In this document: piece by piece, positions 40,450 to 48,158 of the stretch
Position numbering within the stretch: the first letter of the stretch is position 1
Layout of the letters: each line of letters starts with the position of its first letter
From: a virus
Virus record (IMG/VR): IMGVR_UViG_3300050120_000213
Coordinates: 35,511-99,510 of that record
Reading direction: 5' to 3' (one strand)
Length of the DNA: 64,000 nucleotides
Notes under the pieces: model-generated
What the model saw: only the letters and a program-made list of their open reading frames with translations
The model's database searches: none
Told to the model about the DNA's origin: nothing
Translations under genes and position numbers: made by a program

Positions 40450-40810
40450 GGACTTCGATCTCCATATACAGGTATTGATCCACGTGGGTTTTAAGTTCGG
40501 CCAGCAGATCATGGCCGCCGATCTTTAGATCTTCATCGGTCCACAGGTAGCCGGTGTAATCACTGTAGGCAACATTGTACTTTACATCGGCGTAGCCCAG
40601 CACTTTCTGCAGCCACAACTCTTTCATTTGCTCGGGCGGCAATTTGCAGGCCGAAAGCCAGTACTGCACACTGACTTGTTTTTTACGAATACGGCTCTGC
40701 ATGGCATCAACCAAAGGTTGGTTAATGCCTGACAAATACAGAATGTCATCTGGTCCTTCGTTGTTAGCGTTGCGTAACGAGATAAAGCCGCTGTAAATTA
40801 GCACAGTCAT
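40442..40810 (-). CDS. Hypothetical protein, 122 aa
   Basis: MTVLIYSGFISLRNANNEGP... with an acidic, tyrosine-rich second half (YADVKYNVAYSDYTGYLW). No family is recognised. It overlaps both neighbours. Confidence 0.5.
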   Translation of the reverse strand: MTVLIYSGFISLRNANNEGPDDILYLSGINQPLVDAMQSRIRKKQVSVQYWLSACKLPPEQMKELWLQKVLGYADVKYNVAYSDYTGYLWTDEDLKIGGHDLLAELKTHVDQYLYMEIEVHE

Positions 40811-41019
40811 ATCAGTTTTTCTCCATCGATTTCTATGACAGTGGGAGGCATGTAATCCGCTTGGACGCTTTGGATATCAACAGGATTGGAGTCTGCGTAC
40901 TTATACACCAACTTGAACCCTGGGATAGACGCCACCAAAAGCTCTCGCGCTTGGGCCACGTTGTCCGCTTCTATCGCCGCTACGGCATTGAAGCGCAGTT
41001 GAAACTTGTACTTATGCAT
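40807..41019 (-). CDS. Hypothetical protein, 70 aa
   Basis: MHKYKFQLRFNAVAAIEADN... looks like a small alpha/beta fold (FNAVAAIEADNVAQARELL). GGAG lies 5 nt before the chosen ATG. It is coupled to the L7/L12-like repeat gene upstream. Confidence 0.5.
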   Translation of the reverse strand: MHKYKFQLRFNAVAAIEADNVAQARELLVASIPGFKLVYKYADSNPVDIQSVQADYMPPTVIEIDGEKLI

Positions 41020-42200
41020 TATTGCTCCAGACAAATATGCGGGTTTGCTATCAAGAAGTCACCAGCGCGTTTAGCCTCTAGTAAGCCCACCCCACTAGCT
41101 TCTCGGTAGGCTTTCATCCAAGACACTAGGTTGTGGTGTTTGCCTATTTGTTTGGTCGGCCAGCCCGCTTTGCTTATCGCGGTGGTAAGGTGATCAATCT
41201 TCGCAACCCATTTGTGACCGCCTTGCCAGAAGTATAGACTGCCTTTGAGAATATTGTAGTCTTCTACCCCCACCCCACTGCCCAGTTCTAAGCTTGGGTG
41301 TTCGTGTAGAAAGCGCCACGTATCGCGGGCAGCTTTTAGATCTAGGCCACTGCTCAAGCGGTACTTCTCAACCCAGATGTTTTTATTGATCGGGTTCGGC
41401 CAGCCACACATCGCGTTGACTTTCTGTAGCAGGCCCACATTAGCCGTGTAGGTCCACCCGGTGTTATTAGTTACTATCTTGAAATGCAGGTCAGGGCCAG
41501 CAACATAATAGGGAGTGGCTTCCAGCGTGTCTGAACCTTTCTGAAATTGTAGACTGATGTTGCCCCGCAGGTAGTCACAGACTTGCTTGGACGTTTTCAA
41601 CCACGCCCCACTGATTTCACGATAGCGCTTGATCCACGGCACTTGGTTACTGATCGCGGGCCAACCCAATTCGCCCACCACCGTAGTGATATCAGCAGTC
41701 TTAGCGGTAATCTTCTCGCCATTTTGGTGGAAGGTGAGCACCCCATTATCGACAAACGCCACTTCGTCATAAGCCACTTGGGCCATGCTATCGACTATGA
41801 AAAATTTATCGCCCCACGACTTATCCACTGTTTGAATATGCAATGGCTCACCATCAGGGCCGGTGGTGGGGCCTTCCTGTTGCTTAGCCTTATGAATATG
41901 CTCGTCTAGGTTGACGTTATCTTGGGTGATCCCACCGTAAATCAACGCGTGCTTTAGTGCGTCATGCGTCGCTTTAGACAGCGGGTTTTCCCACGACTTT
42001 ATAGTGTCGTCTTTTTCTTTCTTAGCTTCCAGAAAGGATTCAACAGCACTATCGAACGCTTTTTCTGCGTCGGTGCCCGTTTCTATTTCCACAGGGACGT
42101 TATTAAACAATAAATCAAAGATCTTTCGGGCAGCATCAGCACCGTAGTTGTGCTGCATCATAAACACCGCTTGGATCTTCTCGTAATCGTATTCGATCAT
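41019..42200 (-). CDS. Protein with three L7/L12-like repeats, 393 aa
   Basis: After a helical N-terminal domain (1-110), the protein holds three repeats of about 85 residues. Each ends with a similar helix: WIKRYREISGAWLKTSKQVC (189-208), WVEKYRLSSGLDLKAARDTW (276-295), WMKAYREASGVGLLEAKRAG (361-380), each preceded by a GWP motif. The last part recalls the ribosomal L7/L12 C-terminal helix (VREITGLGLKEAK), which binds translation factors. Whether the similarity is functional is unknown. Confidence 0.6.
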   Translation of the reverse strand: MIEYDYEKIQAVFMMQHNYGADAARKIFDLLFNNVPVEIETGTDAEKAFDSAVESFLEAKKEKDDTIKSWENPLSKATHDALKHALIYGGITQDNVNLDEHIHKAKQQEGPTTGPDGEPLHIQTVDKSWGDKFFIVDSMAQVAYDEVAFVDNGVLTFHQNGEKITAKTADITTVVGELGWPAISNQVPWIKRYREISGAWLKTSKQVCDYLRGNISLQFQKGSDTLEATPYYVAGPDLHFKIVTNNTGWTYTANVGLLQKVNAMCGWPNPINKNIWVEKYRLSSGLDLKAARDTWRFLHEHPSLELGSGVGVEDYNILKGSLYFWQGGHKWVAKIDHLTTAISKAGWPTKQIGKHHNLVSWMKAYREASGVGLLEAKRAGDFLIANPHICLEQ

Positions 42201-42391
42201 TTCTGCCCCATCCCACGGAACGCTTTAAAGAAAAACGCGATATTGTCCACCGTTTCCTTGTTTTTAGCGATAGCGGCCTTCTTCTGCGCCGTGATCGAGC
42301 CAGCCGGGGCGGTCGCTTGCGCCAAGGGTGGCACCGGCATAGGCACTATTTTCGTGCCCGTGGTGTTACCACGAAAGAATTTGATGGTCAT
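42197..42391 (-). CDS. Hypothetical protein, 64 aa
   Basis: MTIKFFRGNTTGTKIVPMPV... has a Pro- and Ala-rich first half and a helical basic tail. It overlaps both neighbours by 4 bp. No function is recognised. Confidence 0.5.
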   Translation of the reverse strand: MTIKFFRGNTTGTKIVPMPVPPLAQATAPAGSITAQKKAAIAKNKETVDNIAFFFKAFRGMGQK

Positions 42392-42570
42392 GCTAAGTCC
42401 TTGATCAATTCAATCTCAAACTGGGTCGCCAGTTCCTCGCACAAGTCGGCTTTGCCATCGTAGTACTGGCGGTCGTGTTCGTTCTTAGCCCTGGCCCGAC
42501 GCCACATCGCAGCGCGATAGGCCATCCTCAACAAATGCCCAACGTTCTTGTTGTTGGTGAAGCCGTTCAT
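42388..42570 (-). CDS. Hypothetical protein, 60 aa
   Basis: MNGFTNNKNVGHLLRMAYRA... is a basic helical protein. The ATG overlaps the stop of the 42567 gene (ATGA), which decides the start. Confidence 0.5.
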   Translation of the reverse strand: MNGFTNNKNVGHLLRMAYRAAMWRRARAKNEHDRQYYDGKADLCEELATQFEIELIKDLA

Positions 42571-42707
42571 GACGCCAGCCATTCTTCGTAGGTCTTGATT
42601 TTCCAACCGAGGTCGGTCGCGCAATCGACATAGATTTGATACTCTGCGTCGTTAGTACCGCGTTGCTGAGTTTGCCATCCGGCATTGGTAAGCAGGGTTT
42701 CTGACAT
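42567..42707 (-). CDS. Hypothetical protein, 46 aa
   Basis: MSETLLTNAGWQTQQRGTND then a short aromatic C-terminus (KIKTYEEWLAS). AAGGAG lies 6 nt before the ATG. It is coupled to the next gene. Confidence 0.5.
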   Translation of the reverse strand: MSETLLTNAGWQTQQRGTNDAEYQIYVDCATDLGWKIKTYEEWLAS

Positions 42708-42708
42708 T

Positions 42709-42897
42709 TCAGACTCCTTTCACGTGGGCGTTGAGGGCACGGGCGGCGTCCTTATTGTCACTCAGGTACAGCCAGTTAATGCACTCATCTAGGCCATCGA
42801 ACTGGTACAGATTCTTTAGGTCTTCATTGGACAACATGAGTTTACCTGTATCGGTCACTTCCCAGATGTGCCACTTGCCGTATATAAAGGGCTTCAT
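42709..42897 (-). CDS. Hypothetical protein, 62 aa
   Basis: MKPFIYGKWHIWEVTDTGKL... is a small mixed fold. The stereotyped ATGGAGTCGGAC leader precedes the chosen ATG. A strong promoter lies just upstream. Confidence 0.55.
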   Translation of the reverse strand: MKPFIYGKWHIWEVTDTGKLMLSNEDLKNLYQFDGLDECINWLYLSDNKDAARALNAHVKGV

Positions 42898-42928
42898 GTC
42901 CGACTCCATTCGGTAGGGTAATGTGTTT

Positions 42929-42956
42929 ACTATAGCAGATTAACGAGATTTGTCAA
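42929..42956 (-). promoter_or_regulatory. Sigma70-type promoter
   Basis: TTGACA (42951-42956), 16-bp spacer ending TGC, TATAGT (42929-42934) on the minus strand; overlaps the 3' end of the 42953 gene. Confidence 0.8.
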
Positions 42957-43147
42957 ACGAAAGGTCCTTCCTCGCGGTCCAACGGGCATTGAAAAAACTT
43001 GGCCCATTGCTCGGCCAGGGTCTTGGCGACTGATAACGGTAGTGAGCCACCTGGGGTGAGGTGTTTGCGCTCGCCTTGGTCATTGACCAGTGCTACGTAG
43101 CAGAATCGCCCCAACTTGAAGTTCTGAATTTCTAGCACGACGCGCAT
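42953..43147 (-). CDS. Hypothetical protein, 64 aa
   Basis: MRVVLEIQNFKLGRFCYVAL... is a small beta-rich protein ending PLDREEGPFV. GGGGA precedes the chosen ATG. Confidence 0.5.
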   Translation of the reverse strand: MRVVLEIQNFKLGRFCYVALVNDQGERKHLTPGGSLPLSVAKTLAEQWAKFFQCPLDREEGPFV

Positions 43148-43159
43148 AGCTTTCCCCGG

Positions 43160-43175
43160 TTGCAATCAATTGCAA
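43160..43175 (+). repeat. Dyad repeat copy 16 (CA centre)
   Basis: TTGCAATCAATTGCAA, 2 bp after the stop of the 43178 gene. Confidence 0.95.
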
Positions 43176-43177
43176 AA

Positions 43178-44038
43178 CTAGATGTGGCAATCATACACCG
43201 ACAATAGCGTTTCAGCGGGCAGTTCGTCTAAGACTTTATTGAAATCGGCTGCCCAGGTGTCTTCATCTTTTTCGTCGGCCACCATGCCAAACCACCCCAT
43301 GTCCCCGCGCTCGAACCACAGCCCATCCCCGATTACCGCAAAGGTGCTGATCGCACTGTTCATTTTCGATTCAACGTAGGCGTCTTTGTTGGTGCCGAAC
43401 GTTTCGAACGGATCATCGAAGGGGTAGAGATCGAGTTTCCGCAACGCTATCTTCGCGGGCTGGGCATGATAAAACTCCCGGGCCTTATCGGTATCGGGAT
43501 AGAGCTTACGAAACTCGGCAAACGATTTGCCCGGTTCCAACCCCGCCACTGCAGCGGCATATGCGTCGTATTCTTTCTCGGCCTTCGCCATGGCTTCATA
43601 ACGCATTCCTTCGATGTCGATATCACACTTCATCGCGGCATTGGCCCGGCTGCCATTTTTCAGCTTGAAGTAGTTATTCCAGCGCCCACCCAACTCATAC
43701 CAATCCCACTTGGCGTGCGGGTTGGTGCGCTGAATCACCTTAATCTGCGTGTTGAGCAGATCGTTAAACACATAGCCGAACTTGTGGTCTTCGGTGCGCT
43801 CGGCCAAATCTTCGATGACCTTGTAGCCGTAGTAATCCTGCACGTATTCGAAAAACGTTTGCGGTTTTTCTTCACGGGGCACTGTCAGGAAATACTTTTC
43901 GTAGGCGGCCTTGGCATCAGCGGTCAGATCGACGTCCACCACATACTCGTCGTCTTGGCCGGTGCATTCGAACTCGTGGTAGGGCGCAAGCTGTTTTTCG
44001 GGATCGTTACCGAACACTAATACGGTGAAATGACTCAT
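43178..44038 (-). CDS. Phage protein of a widespread unknown family, 286 aa
   Basis: MSHFTVLVFGNDPEKQLAPY opens a family common in phages. The middle has WDWYELGGRWNNYFKLKNGS, a strongly conserved segment, and the end has DGLWFERGDMGWFGMVADEK. Its biochemical role is unknown. It is led by a strong promoter and a GGAG ribosome site. Confidence 0.65.
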   Translation of the reverse strand: MSHFTVLVFGNDPEKQLAPYHEFECTGQDDEYVVDVDLTADAKAAYEKYFLTVPREEKPQTFFEYVQDYYGYKVIEDLAERTEDHKFGYVFNDLLNTQIKVIQRTNPHAKWDWYELGGRWNNYFKLKNGSRANAAMKCDIDIEGMRYEAMAKAEKEYDAYAAAVAGLEPGKSFAEFRKLYPDTDKAREFYHAQPAKIALRKLDLYPFDDPFETFGTNKDAYVESKMNSAISTFAVIGDGLWFERGDMGWFGMVADEKDEDTWAADFNKVLDELPAETLLSVYDCHI

Positions 44039-44068
44039 TTCAACACTCCATTGTTGGTTGATACGTTA

Positions 44069-44096
44069 ATCATAGCACATAATAGGTGCTTGTCAA
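44069..44096 (-). promoter_or_regulatory. Sigma70-type promoter
   Basis: TTGACA (44091-44096), 16-bp spacer ending TGC, TATGAT (44069-44074) on the minus strand; dyad repeat 6 bp upstream. Confidence 0.75.
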
Positions 44097-44102
44097 AGCG
44101 GA

Positions 44103-44117
44103 TTGCAATTGATTGCA
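44103..44117 (-). repeat. Dyad repeat copy 17 (TG centre)
   Basis: TTGCAATTGATTGCA, 4 bp after the stop of the 44122 gene and 6 bp from a -35 box. Confidence 0.9.
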
Positions 44118-44121
44118 GCGC

Positions 44122-44322
44122 TTACGGCTTCAAATTCTCGGTGAGATGCAAGCGCATTTCATCCACCCAGGCTTCAAACACTGCCCTAGGGTTGTTCGTG
44201 TTCACGACATGACGTATTACCGCCATTTCCGCCAGCGTTTTGAGATCTTTATACGTTTCTGCCGTAAACCCGCAACTGACTTCAACAAGTGCGTACCGGT
44301 CAATCGTGTACATTGTCGCCAT
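44122..44322 (-). CDS. Hypothetical protein, 66 aa
   Basis: MATMYTIDRYALVEVSCGFT... is helical in its second half. GGAG lies 6 nt before the chosen ATG, which touches the stop of the preceding gene. Confidence 0.5.
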   Translation of the reverse strand: MATMYTIDRYALVEVSCGFTAETYKDLKTLAEMAVIRHVVNTNNPRAVFEAWVDEMRLHLTENLKP

Positions 44323-44606
44323 CACTTACTCCCTTCGCAAATCAAAATCTGACGATGGTTGGTAGAACACACATCCGGGTTGCCGGGAACTATGCCATAC
44401 CAGCACAGATAGGCGGTGCCGTCTTGCGCAATCGCCTTCCACATCCTGCCCGGGTAAACGCCAGTGGGTTTGGAGCGTGAATACTCCATCAACTTATCAT
44501 AGGCGTCTTGGCCCATTACGGCGTGGGTTTCATCTATGGTGACTTCTGTGCGGTTCGGTTGCTGCCAATACCGGCCCAGGTCGTCGGTCATGTCAGGGAT
44601 GCTCAT
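44322..44606 (-). CDS. Hypothetical protein, 94 aa
   Basis: MSIPDMTDDLGRYWQQPNRT... contains a compact middle (DAYDKLMEYSRSKPTGVYPG). It overlaps the membrane protein gene by 14 bp. GGGGAG precedes the ATG. Confidence 0.55.
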   Translation of the reverse strand: MSIPDMTDDLGRYWQQPNRTEVTIDETHAVMGQDAYDKLMEYSRSKPTGVYPGRMWKAIAQDGTAYLCWYGIVPGNPDVCSTNHRQILICEGSK

Positions 44607-44778
44607 GCTGGCTCCCCACGTACAGGCCGATGCAATAGCCCACCGCCCCCGCAGCCCCCACACAAATTGCTACTGCAAGACACTGTAGCCACGAAGTTTT
44701 GGGGATTGCAGCAACTGCTGCAATCGTGCCAACAAAACAAACTAGGCCCACTAGCACGTTGGGCAAATACTGTTTCAT
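44593..44778 (-). CDS. Small membrane protein, 61 aa
   Basis: Two hydrophobic segments (NVLVGLVCFVGTIAAVAAIP and LAVAICVGAAGAVGYCIGLY) separated by KTSWLQC. It is one of several small early membrane proteins in this genome. Confidence 0.55.
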   Translation of the reverse strand: MKQYLPNVLVGLVCFVGTIAAVAAIPKTSWLQCLAVAICVGAAGAVGYCIGLYVGSQHEHP

Positions 44779-44781
44779 CTT

Positions 44782-45096
44782 CTACTCCGGTAATGATGCA
44801 GGGAAATACTGACCTGCTTGGTCGGCATTGACCGAATTATTCAACATGTGGTCGATCCAAGCAATGCGGTCTGCCCTACGTTCGGTGTACATGTGGTCAA
44901 CATCGTGATAACTCTGCCACCCCGTTAGACTCAAATGGCCTTCCAGCGCGCTGGTAATGCGACGGCGCAATTTAAGTGACTGATCTGGGTATTCCTCTGC
45001 GCCCAGCAACGCCGTACAGATGAAAGGACACCTATGGTCGACAAGGGCGGCCCTGGCGAGCCACAACAAGTCGCGTTCTTCTTCAGTTAGTTTCAT
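44782..45096 (-). CDS. Hypothetical protein, 104 aa
   Basis: MKLTEEERDLLWLARAALVD... is a charged alpha-helical protein. No family is recognised. It is followed 3 bp later by the membrane protein gene. Confidence 0.5.
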   Translation of the reverse strand: MKLTEEERDLLWLARAALVDHRCPFICTALLGAEEYPDQSLKLRRRITSALEGHLSLTGWQSYHDVDHMYTERRADRIAWIDHMLNNSVNADQAGQYFPASLPE

Positions 45097-45097
45097 G

Positions 45098-45289
45098 TCA
45101 CTCCCCTCTCAAATTCCGCGTAAACGGATCAAACAATGGTGGACTACACTTCGCCAAATACTTAGCGGCTTCACTCCAAGTTTGACAGATAGTGATGGGG
45201 TAGTTCGCGTCTAGCGGGGTGGCGTGCCATTCTTCATTTTTTTGGGTTAGCCACCCGCCAGCCCACAATTCTGCCTCACCACCAATCAT
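45098..45289 (-). CDS. Hypothetical protein, 63 aa
   Basis: MIGGEAELWAGGWLTQKNEE... is a small tryptophan-rich protein. GAGGAAGAC before the ATG, and overlap with the 45276 gene, decide the start. Confidence 0.5.
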   Translation of the reverse strand: MIGGEAELWAGGWLTQKNEEWHATPLDANYPITICQTWSEAAKYLAKCSPPLFDPFTRNLRGE

Positions 45290-45413
45290 TGTCTTCCTCG
45301 TCGTTTGGAGATTTGCAATAAAGCCACACAATAAACAGAGCCATGGCGTTGGCTAATGCAAAAATCCCCCCGACGCCGCAGGCCAACATTACGTAGGCGT
45401 CTAGGAGGGACAT
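45276..45413 (-). CDS. Small membrane protein, 45 aa
   Basis: MSLLDAYVMLACGVGGIFAL then ANAMALFIVWLYC and an acidic tail SPNDEEDNDWW: one long or two short membrane segments. The ATG follows the upstream stop by 3 bp. It overlaps the 45098 gene. Confidence 0.5.
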   Translation of the reverse strand: MSLLDAYVMLACGVGGIFALANAMALFIVWLYCKSPNDEEDNDWW

Positions 45414-45416
45414 GGT

Positions 45417-45752
45417 TTAGTGAGCGCGGCTTTCGATGCGCTTCATTGCGCCCTTGAGCGTGTCGGCCTGACCAATCAGGTTCAACAGGTACTGGTCGGC
45501 GTAAGGCATCGGCACGGTTTCGCGCACTGCGGAAAGCAGGGCTGCCTTGTGTGGGGTGAGTTTGCTGACCTTGCCGGAATAAACCTTGCTGAAGCGGCCC
45601 AGCGCCTTGTTGACGCGATCCGCCGTCACGATGGTGCCAATGGCCTTGAGGTTGCCGACGATATCAGCGGTCTTGGCTTTTGCGCCATAAAAAGTCACGA
45701 TGCACAATTTGAGTTCTTCGAGGGTCAGGCGGGATTGGGTAGCTTGGCTCAT
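45417..45752 (-). CDS. Hypothetical protein, 111 aa
   Basis: A basic helical protein (MSQATQSRLTLEELKLCIVT...; TADRVNKALGRFSKVYSGKV) that looks like a small DNA- or RNA-binding protein but has no motif I can name. A strong promoter lies upstream. Confidence 0.55.
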   Translation of the reverse strand: MSQATQSRLTLEELKLCIVTFYGAKAKTADIVGNLKAIGTIVTADRVNKALGRFSKVYSGKVSKLTPHKAALLSAVRETVPMPYADQYLLNLIGQADTLKGAMKRIESRAH

Positions 45753-45807
45753 TTTCGGACTCCATTCCGGGTTATTTGGGTAGGGCGTTTGTTTCGCCCA
45801 TGTAAGT

Positions 45808-45835
45808 ACTATAGCACTTTGACTGAATTTGTCAA
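45808..45835 (-). promoter_or_regulatory. Sigma70-type promoter
   Basis: TTGACA (45830-45835), 16-bp spacer ending TGC, TATAGT (45808-45813) on the minus strand; dyad repeat 18 bp upstream. Confidence 0.8.
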
Positions 45836-45853
45836 AGGATTATTTGCTGATTT

Positions 45854-45869
45854 TTGCAATTGATTGCAA
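45854..45869 (-). repeat. Dyad repeat copy 18 (TG centre)
   Basis: TTGCAATTGATTGCAA, abutting the stop codon of the 45870 gene. Confidence 0.95.
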
Positions 45870-46394
45870 TCAAATGTGGAACGGCGAGGCTTTCCACATT
45901 GCCACCAGCATCAGGTACGCCTCTAGCTGATCGTCATTCCAAACGGTATTGTGCGCCACTGCGTTCTCAATGGTCTTCATCAGCTTGAGGATGTGTTCCC
46001 ACCGTTCGTAGCCATTAAGCTGTTTTACCCAATACACTTGTTCCACCAAGGTCAACTGTAATTGCACGTGGTACGGGAGTGGAAACTCCGCCGTCATGGT
46101 GCCTGTGTGCTTATCACCATGTACTTTGATATCGAGCTTGCTCGGGTCGTAAGGAGTCGTCTCCCACATGTACTTATAGGTCGCGGCGCTCAGCAGATCA
46201 TCATGCTTATCGATATGCCCCCCGGGGTTGGGCGTTAACATATGAAACTTCTTCATGTCTTCGGTGAGTTTCTTTATCTCTTGGTACTTCAGCAATTCCT
46301 CTGAGTGCCACTGAGCACTGTAGTGGAGCTTGTCTTTCTCGTTATCGACTTTACCGATAATGTCAGCAAACCAAGATGGATCTATCGTAGACAT
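45870..46394 (-). CDS. Hypothetical protein, 174 aa
   Basis: MSTIDPSWFADIIGKVDNEK... is mostly helical, with LKYQEIKKLTEDMKKFHMLT and LTLVEQVYWVKQLNGYERWE. No family is recognised. GAGG lies 5 nt before the chosen ATG. Confidence 0.55.
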   Translation of the reverse strand: MSTIDPSWFADIIGKVDNEKDKLHYSAQWHSEELLKYQEIKKLTEDMKKFHMLTPNPGGHIDKHDDLLSAATYKYMWETTPYDPSKLDIKVHGDKHTGTMTAEFPLPYHVQLQLTLVEQVYWVKQLNGYERWEHILKLMKTIENAVAHNTVWNDDQLEAYLMLVAMWKASPFHI

Positions 46395-46404
46395 ATATGC
46401 CTCA

Positions 46405-46689
46405 CTAGTTGGTACGTACGCCCATATGGAGGGGGGTGTAGCCCCAGGGGTCGCCGTCATTATCTCTGAGGTACTGATTATAGTGTTCTTGTTCGGCGTC
46501 TTGGCGTCGCTGGTGTTCGTACTGGATTCTGGCGTGTACTGCAGCTAGCGATTCAGGTGAGTAAACCCCTTCTTCCACACACCACTTGCAATAGCCGTTC
46601 TTAACAGGTCTATCGTCGTAATAATTGTGACCACAGCCAGGACACCGATCCACATTTCGCTCAGTATTACCATTTTTCGTAGATGACAT
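46405..46689 (-). CDS. Zinc-ribbon protein, 94 aa
   Basis: MSSTKNGNTERNVDRCPGCG has CPGC, followed by GYCKWCVEEGVY with the second pair; the rest is a charged helix. It overlaps the next upstream gene by 23 bp. Confidence 0.55.
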   Translation of the reverse strand: MSSTKNGNTERNVDRCPGCGHNYYDDRPVKNGYCKWCVEEGVYSPESLAAVHARIQYEHQRRQDAEQEHYNQYLRDNDGDPWGYTPLHMGVRTN

Positions 46690-46888
46690 TGCTGATCCCC
46701 ATATGCTGTTCACATTGTTGTTTTACATCTAACAGAAATAGCAGTGCTTCGAGGCGGTCGTCATCCATATCATTCAAGAACTGTACGTCGGATTCAATCA
46801 CACCGACCAGGGAACAGATCTTAGTGATAAGGACGCCGCCCATCGGGGTAGGCCCCGACAAATTGTAGGCCATTTCTACATAGGTCAT
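46667..46888 (-). CDS. Hypothetical protein, 73 aa
   Basis: MTYVEMAYNLSGPTPMGGVL... with an acidic helix (FLNDMDDDRLEALLFLLDVK). It starts on the stop of the 46885 gene (ATGA). Confidence 0.5.
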   Translation of the reverse strand: MTYVEMAYNLSGPTPMGGVLITKICSLVGVIESDVQFLNDMDDDRLEALLFLLDVKQQCEQHMGISNVIYEKW

Positions 46889-47055
46889 CGCGGGGGCGCC
46901 ACTTCCTTGGGGATCGTTACCGTGACGGTTTTCGTTTCCGGGATAGGTTTAGACACCGTGCCGCCTTTGGTGTACTTCTTAATATCGTTGATCTGATCGA
47001 GTATAAAACCCGCAATTTCTTCGTTGGAATAGGTTTGGAACGAGTTTGGGTCCAT
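46885..47055 (-). CDS. Hypothetical protein, 56 aa
   Basis: MDPNSFQTYSNEEIAGFILD and QINDIKKYTK form helices; the C-terminus is a beta-type TKTVTVTIPKEV. GGAGTGAAGC precedes the ATG. Confidence 0.5.
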   Translation of the reverse strand: MDPNSFQTYSNEEIAGFILDQINDIKKYTKGGTVSKPIPETKTVTVTIPKEVAPPR

Positions 47056-47071
47056 GCTTCACTCCATTGAA

Positions 47072-47164
47072 TCACGTCCTAATTGTGCCACAGTTTTTAC
47101 ACCATGTCTCATAGGCTAGAAAGCGTCGCCCACACTTAGGGCAGGCCCGCCACCGGTAGGCCAT
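47072..47164 (-). CDS. Zinc-ribbon peptide, 30 aa
   Basis: MAYRWRACPKCGRRFLAYET continues WCKNCGTIRT: CxxC-x12-CxxC, a minimal zinc ribbon. The ATG overlaps the upstream stop (TGATG). It was too short to be found by length alone. Confidence 0.5.
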   Translation of the reverse strand: MAYRWRACPKCGRRFLAYETWCKNCGTIRT

Positions 47165-47346
47165 CAGTGAGTACCCATAGAGTAAGGACTCCACGCGGGG
47201 AAATTACAGAGTAATTCGATTGATTGCCCCGTGATTGCACTTTCTTCACTGACTGCAGCCAGCCAATCTTCGTAGCAGAACGTCATATGTGCTATCAGGC
47301 TGTGCACCATCCGAGCGCGGTACTCCATATACAGTACGAGTAGCAT
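47164..47346 (-). CDS. Hypothetical protein, 60 aa
   Basis: MLLVLYMEYRARMVHSLIAH... is partly hydrophobic and helical. GGAGTGAAG precedes the ATG. A dyad repeat and promoter lie just upstream. Confidence 0.5.
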   Translation of the reverse strand: MLLVLYMEYRARMVHSLIAHMTFCYEDWLAAVSEESAITGQSIELLCNFPAWSPYSMGTH

Positions 47347-47357
47347 TCTTCACTCCA

Positions 47358-47372
47358 TTGCAATCAATTGCA
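47358..47372 (+). repeat. Dyad repeat copy 19 (CA centre)
   Basis: TTGCAATCAATTGCA. It lies downstream of a promoter (about 9 bp past the -10 box), unlike most copies, so it could block transcription if bound. Confidence 0.95.
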
Positions 47373-47380
47373 CAGCCTAT

Positions 47381-47408
47381 AGTGTAGCACTGTTGGCTGA
47401 TTTGTCAA
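47381..47408 (-). promoter_or_regulatory. Sigma70-type promoter
   Basis: TTGACA (47403-47408), 16-bp spacer ending TGC, TACACT (47381-47386) on the minus strand. A dyad repeat covers the start-site region. Confidence 0.7.
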
Positions 47409-47414
47409 AGCAGT

Positions 47415-47699
47415 TTACACCGAGGTCCAGACTCCTTGCTTTAGCCAACCATGCCACTTACCCGGCGTGCGTTGGCTCCAATCTAGTGAAGGCGAGACGG
47501 TGATAGTGCCGTCTTCGTGTTCGATCACCGTATGTTTCTCGGGGCTGATTGAACCTTGCGAGCCATCGGGAGCGCAGACTTGCCACCACCCCAGGCGAGA
47601 ACCCGCCGTATCTTCGTGGGTTGCGCGCCCGTAATCACCGGGTTCTAAATGCAATGGCAACCAACCTTCGGCGTCAGGCATTACGCGACGACCTTTCAT
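47415..47699 (-). CDS. Hypothetical protein, 94 aa
   Basis: MKGRRVMPDAEGWLPLHLEP... is a beta-rich protein with SRLGWWQVCAPDGSQGSISP. No family is known to me. GGAGTGAAA precedes the ATG. Confidence 0.55.
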   Translation of the reverse strand: MKGRRVMPDAEGWLPLHLEPGDYGRATHEDTAGSRLGWWQVCAPDGSQGSISPEKHTVIEHEDGTITVSPSLDWSQRTPGKWHGWLKQGVWTSV

Positions 47700-47941
47700 T
47701 TTTCACTCCGTTGTATCTCACCACAGATCAGGATGGGGAAGCCGTCAGGAAACCAACCTATCATACTCATGGCTTGGACCACGTAGGTGCATAGCTCAAT
47801 CCACAATTCGAATGGCGCAAACTTAGCCGCCACCATCGGGCAATCATCGGGGCCGCCCAGCCATACCGGCACACTAAACATCCTGCCATGGTGCGTGAAG
47901 TTCTCAGCCAGTGCCTCGGCTTGGGTCATGAACAGTTTCAT
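47696..47941 (-). CDS. Hypothetical protein, 81 aa
   Basis: MKLFMTQAEALAENFTHHGR... followed by FAPFELWIELCTYVVQAMSM. A mixed fold; no function is recognised. GGAG lies before the ATG, and a terminator-like hairpin precedes the gene. Confidence 0.5.
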   Translation of the reverse strand: MKLFMTQAEALAENFTHHGRMFSVPVWLGGPDDCPMVAAKFAPFELWIELCTYVVQAMSMIGWFPDGFPILICGEIQRSEK

Positions 47942-47958
47942 CAACACTCCAGACGTGC

Positions 47959-47989
47959 AAAAGCCGATTGGTCTACATTCGCAATCGGC
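47959..47989 (-). terminator. Terminator-like hairpin
   Basis: On the minus strand GCCGATTG and CAATCGGC form an 8-bp stem followed by TTTT. The rest of the 217-bp gap (47942-48158) holds no frame I can support. Confidence 0.6.
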
Positions 47990-48158
47990 ACGGCCCCACT
48001 CAAATTGTAGGCACGAGCCGATCCCGGGTCATGCCACTGCATTTTACAACGGTATTACTTTCACTCTATGCCACTACTACGTATCGTTTCCTGTCTTAGC
48101 GCCGGACGATCCCGTAGGGCCATTGCCAAGTGTGCTACTCCGATACCAGCAGTTTAAC

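Noticed and set aside
42721-42732. CACGTG hexamers elsewhere as extra parS sites
   Set aside because: Several CACGTG cores occur (e.g. 7184, 12289, 40482, 42721) but their flanks do not match GTTTC/GAAAC.
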